64,000 nucleotides of DNA, from positions 110,676,234 through 110,740,233 of the forward strand of contig NC_135722.1 in NCBI RefSeq assembly GCF_964656455.1, in the 5' to 3' direction. Positions within the stretch are counted from its first letter, which is position 1, and each line of letters begins with the position of its first letter. The DNA is from Halichoerus grypus. Taxonomy: Eukaryota > Chordata > Mammalia > Carnivora > Phocidae. This document shows, in pieces, positions 61,346-64,000 of the stretch. Under the pieces are notes generated by a model. It made no database searches, was not told the origin of the DNA, and was given only the letters and a program-made list of their open reading frames with translations. Made by a program: the position numbers and the translations under genes.

Positions 61346-62449
61346 GCCCCCCGCGCCGGCTGCGCTCCGCCCCCCGCGGCGCCCCCACACCTGTGCCCGC
61401 TGCCCAGTAACGGACCCCCCAGACGAGGACGGGGCACCCGCTGCAGCCGCCCTCCCCGCTCTCCCCGAGAAGGCGAATCCGGAGTCCGGCCAGCGAGGGA
61501 CTCGGTGGGGGTCGGACGCTGCGGGGACGCCGCGCCCCCGCCCCGGGACAGTCGCGTCTCGCCCCCACCTGCCCCCGCGCCCCCGGGGACCATCGCAGGC
61601 TGGCGGACTCACCGGACGGGGGGCAGGCAGGACCCCTCTCTCCTTATCGGTAACAGGCCCTTAACGGAGTCCTTTCGGAGAGAGCGCGGCCCCAGAAGCG
61701 CGGCCTCCAGCGGGTCTTTGATCGACGCCCCCATGTCTTGCAGGCGCTCCGAGCGCACCTTCTCTCCTCGGCAGACCGGGCGGCGCAGCGGCTCTCCCCG
61801 GGGACGTCCGCTCTCCCCGGACGCCGCTCAAGCGCGCCTGTGTTCCTCTCCGCCGCCGCCCCGCAGGCTCGGGCCCCGTTTCCCCGGGGCTGTGGCCACG
61901 CGCCCTTTGATGAGATGCATAGCCCTGACCTTGACCTTCTGCTCGGGGCCCTCTGGGCCCTTTACCCGCTCTTCCCCGCCCGTGAAGCCTTCCGTGTCCC
62001 AGCCTCCCCGCGCGCACCGGCCCTCTGGGCTCCAGGGCCCCGCTGTACCCCACGGAGGCTTCTCTCCTGGCGTCTAGTCCTCTTTCGTGCAGTGGATGTT
62101 TAGTCCGCTCCTTTTCACTGGACCAGCAGGTCTTCCAGGGCTGCACCCCATCTTATTCCTTTGCAAGGGTCTTTTTGATGCCCAGCACTGAAAAATTAAT
62201 CTGGAGCATTTTGAAGCCCATAATTGGTCCCCATCACCTACCAAATAAATTCAAAGCCTCTTACCCTGTCATTCAAGGTCACCAGCATGTCCCATAATCG
62301 TCTACATGTCCCACCCACTCCCAGTCTGGCTGAGACCCCGGGTGTCCCTGTGAGCACAGGTCAAGGACACCTAGGGCCCCTGGAGAAGGGCCCCTGAGTG
62401 ATAGACGTTATCGATGGTGGACTGTACTTACAATGTCAGAATGTTAGGG

Positions 62450-62675
62450 ACCAGGAAGGTTCCGGAGCCGGCAGACTGCCTGGCTCACCTCTCCCTCCCT
62501 CCACTTACTGCCTGTGCGTGTTGGGAAAGCATTACTTGACCCTCTTTGTGCCTCAGTTGGCCCATCGGCAAAGAATGCTAATAATGGCACCTTTCCCACA
62601 AGGTTTTTAATCTATTTTTGGAGAATTAGGTCAATATATATATTGGGCACATAGTAAAGATTCAATGGACTTGAA
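62450..62675 (+). repeat. MIR SINE
   Basis: 'ttgggaaagcattacttgaccctctttgtgcctcagttggcc' and 'aaagaatgctaataatggcacc' follow MIR order, ending 'gggcacatagtaaagattcaa'. Confidence 0.75.
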
Positions 62676-64000
62676 GTATTATTGGGTGTCTGCTCTGTAT
62701 CCGCTGCGGTGCTGGAAATGACAAATAGTACATGTAACCCTTACAGCACCAGGAGGAGGCCGTGTGGTCCTGCCTCCGACCGGGAAGGGGGTTAAGGCCC
62801 GAGAGGTTCAGTAGCGTTCCGGACTCCGCCGTCAGGACGATGTGCTGGAGCCCAAGGCCGTCCCTGCCCTCCAGGCTCCCGGCTCCCCAGCCTCAGGCCC
62901 GGCTCGCTGCCTGTGTGCTCTTGTTCACTACACGTTCTTAATTTGGCTCTCTGTCCTTTAAATGATCACAGCATACATGTAAACTTTACTTTCCCAAGTG
63001 AGATCGAAGTGTTGGCTAATTCTCCCAATTCTATTAAAGTAATTCCTAAATGTGTGTCCATCCTCCATCTAAAAATACTGAGCATCCCACAGTGCTTGGG
63101 CAACACCGTACGGAGCCCTGCTGCTCAGCCTGTTTCTATTTGTGTGAATTTTTCAGGAACGAAGGAGTTGATCTGTGGGAGCGCAGTTTAACAACGTGCT
63201 TCTAGTTAAGAAGGTAGCTTTCATGTAGGAGAGGTTTGCCGCAATTAAAAAATCGCAAAAAAAAAAAACCCCAAAAGACTAACGGGGGTGGGGGAGGAGC
63301 GAGCCAGGACCGGGTAGGTGGGCGCTCGGGACTCCGTGTGTGGGACCTCAGCTCGGGGCTCCCGGCTGTGCCACAGCTTTGTCCGCGCTGTGATCCGTCC
63401 GTGTGAACGATGCCACACACCACACGACTGCCCCGTCCACGAGACCGGAAGAAAATTATTCACGGTGCGAGAATATCGAGAGAAATGCACTCTAAGTCAA
63501 CACTTCTAATTATTATTCGAGCAAATTAATAACCTGTATTCCTATCAGAATCAAATTATAATAGCCCAGGAGCATGTGCTGAGGTCTGGCCAGTGCTCCA
63601 GAGTTCTGTTACTGGGTTCCAACCGCGTCCCTCCTGCCGAGGGACACCGAGCTTCCTGGGGACTGCAGCGTCCTGGCCCGCGGTGTCTGCAGAGAGCGGT
63701 CTGTGCCGCGGGCGTTTGTCACCGGGCACACGCAGCCCAGGACCTTCTACTCTGGGAACGAGAGACGCAGCACTTCATGTCCAGACTGGAGACCGGGAAG
63801 AAGGCAGGCCCCCACCTGCGGATTACACAGTCCCATATGCTGCGGATTTGGGGTGTGTTCCCAGGTGTCACTCTGGTCCCACACACAAAAGTCACTTCCG
63901 AGATGCAGGTTAACCAGAGCTCACCCAGTGAAGATCAATGTACATTCCATTCAAATACAGACAACGCGGCGCCCAAGGTGGCGGTCACGTTCCCCGGGAA
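62676..64000. other. Non-coding end of window
   Basis: No exon or clear repeat recognised. Mixed GC content with an A-run near 63260. The short open frames present have no domain. Confidence 0.45.

Larger units (their letters stand above)
60690..62110. promoter_or_regulatory. CpG island, candidate TATA-less promoter or boundary
   Basis: About 1.4 kb of very GC-rich sequence with dense CpG, in contrast to the AT-rich DNA around MMP27. It contains an NRF1-type site, a CTCF-consensus site, a C-rich tract (60841-60892) and a 36-bp minisatellite. Long open frames occur in several frames on both strands (up to about 312 codons on the minus strand), which is expected from a composition poor in stop codons. 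I recognise no protein domain and no coding gene known from this interval in other mammals. A non-coding transcript is possible. Confidence 0.65.

Noticed and set aside
60674..62077. Long overlapping open frames (about 300 codons) on both strands in the CpG island
   Set aside because: They are open in several frames at once, rich in Pro, Arg, Gly and Ala, partly made of the 36-bp repeat, and show no domain. This is what GC-rich DNA without stop codons looks like.

Overview
This window is nuclear DNA of a carnivoran mammal. It carries three intron-containing genes, and its interspersed repeats include many tRNA-Lys-derived CAN-SINEs with the GGCGCCTGGGTGGCTCAG head and an (AAATAAAT)-type tail, several with clean target-site duplications. 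The SINE type looks more like bears, seals or weasels (arctoids) than dog, but I cannot name a species.

The core is a head-to-tail part of the matrix metalloproteinase (MMP) cluster, all on the + strand. MMP1 (interstitial collagenase) lies at 5826-11655, MMP8 (neutrophil collagenase) at 24835-33361 and MMP27 at 38075-48944. Each gene resolves into ten coding exons with GT-AG junctions, continuous reading frame and the family's conserved intron phases. The predicted proteins are 469, 477 and 513 residues. All three have a signal peptide, a PRCGVPD cysteine-switch propeptide, an HExxHxxGxxH zinc site and a four-bladed hemopexin domain. MMP27 also has a 48-residue C-terminal tail.

Layout: 1-5.1 kb is non-coding DNA upstream of MMP1. 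11.7-24.6 kb separates MMP1 from MMP8, and I see no MMP10 exons or remnants there, although MMP10 lies between these genes in human. 33.4-38.0 kb separates MMP8 from MMP27. 49-64 kb lies downstream of MMP27, on the side where MMP20 is expected, and no MMP20 exon is reached. This last segment has L1, L2, MIR and LTR fragments, a 16-copy ~60-bp minisatellite (58.18-59.15 kb) and a CpG island (60.7-62.1 kb). The island has an exact NRF1-type site, an exact CTCF-consensus site, a C-rich tract and a 36-bp minisatellite.

The three enzymes are secreted (MMP1, MMP8) or probably ER-retained (MMP27) zinc endopeptidases acting on matrix proteins. The most notable points are the sequence changes in MMP1 (two acidic calcium ligands and several collagenase-type residues), the missing MMP10, inverted L1 ends flanking MMP27 exon 9, and the CpG-island/CTCF/NRF1 module at the cluster edge. 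I did not find a convincing new biological system. Human comparisons are from memory, not from alignment.
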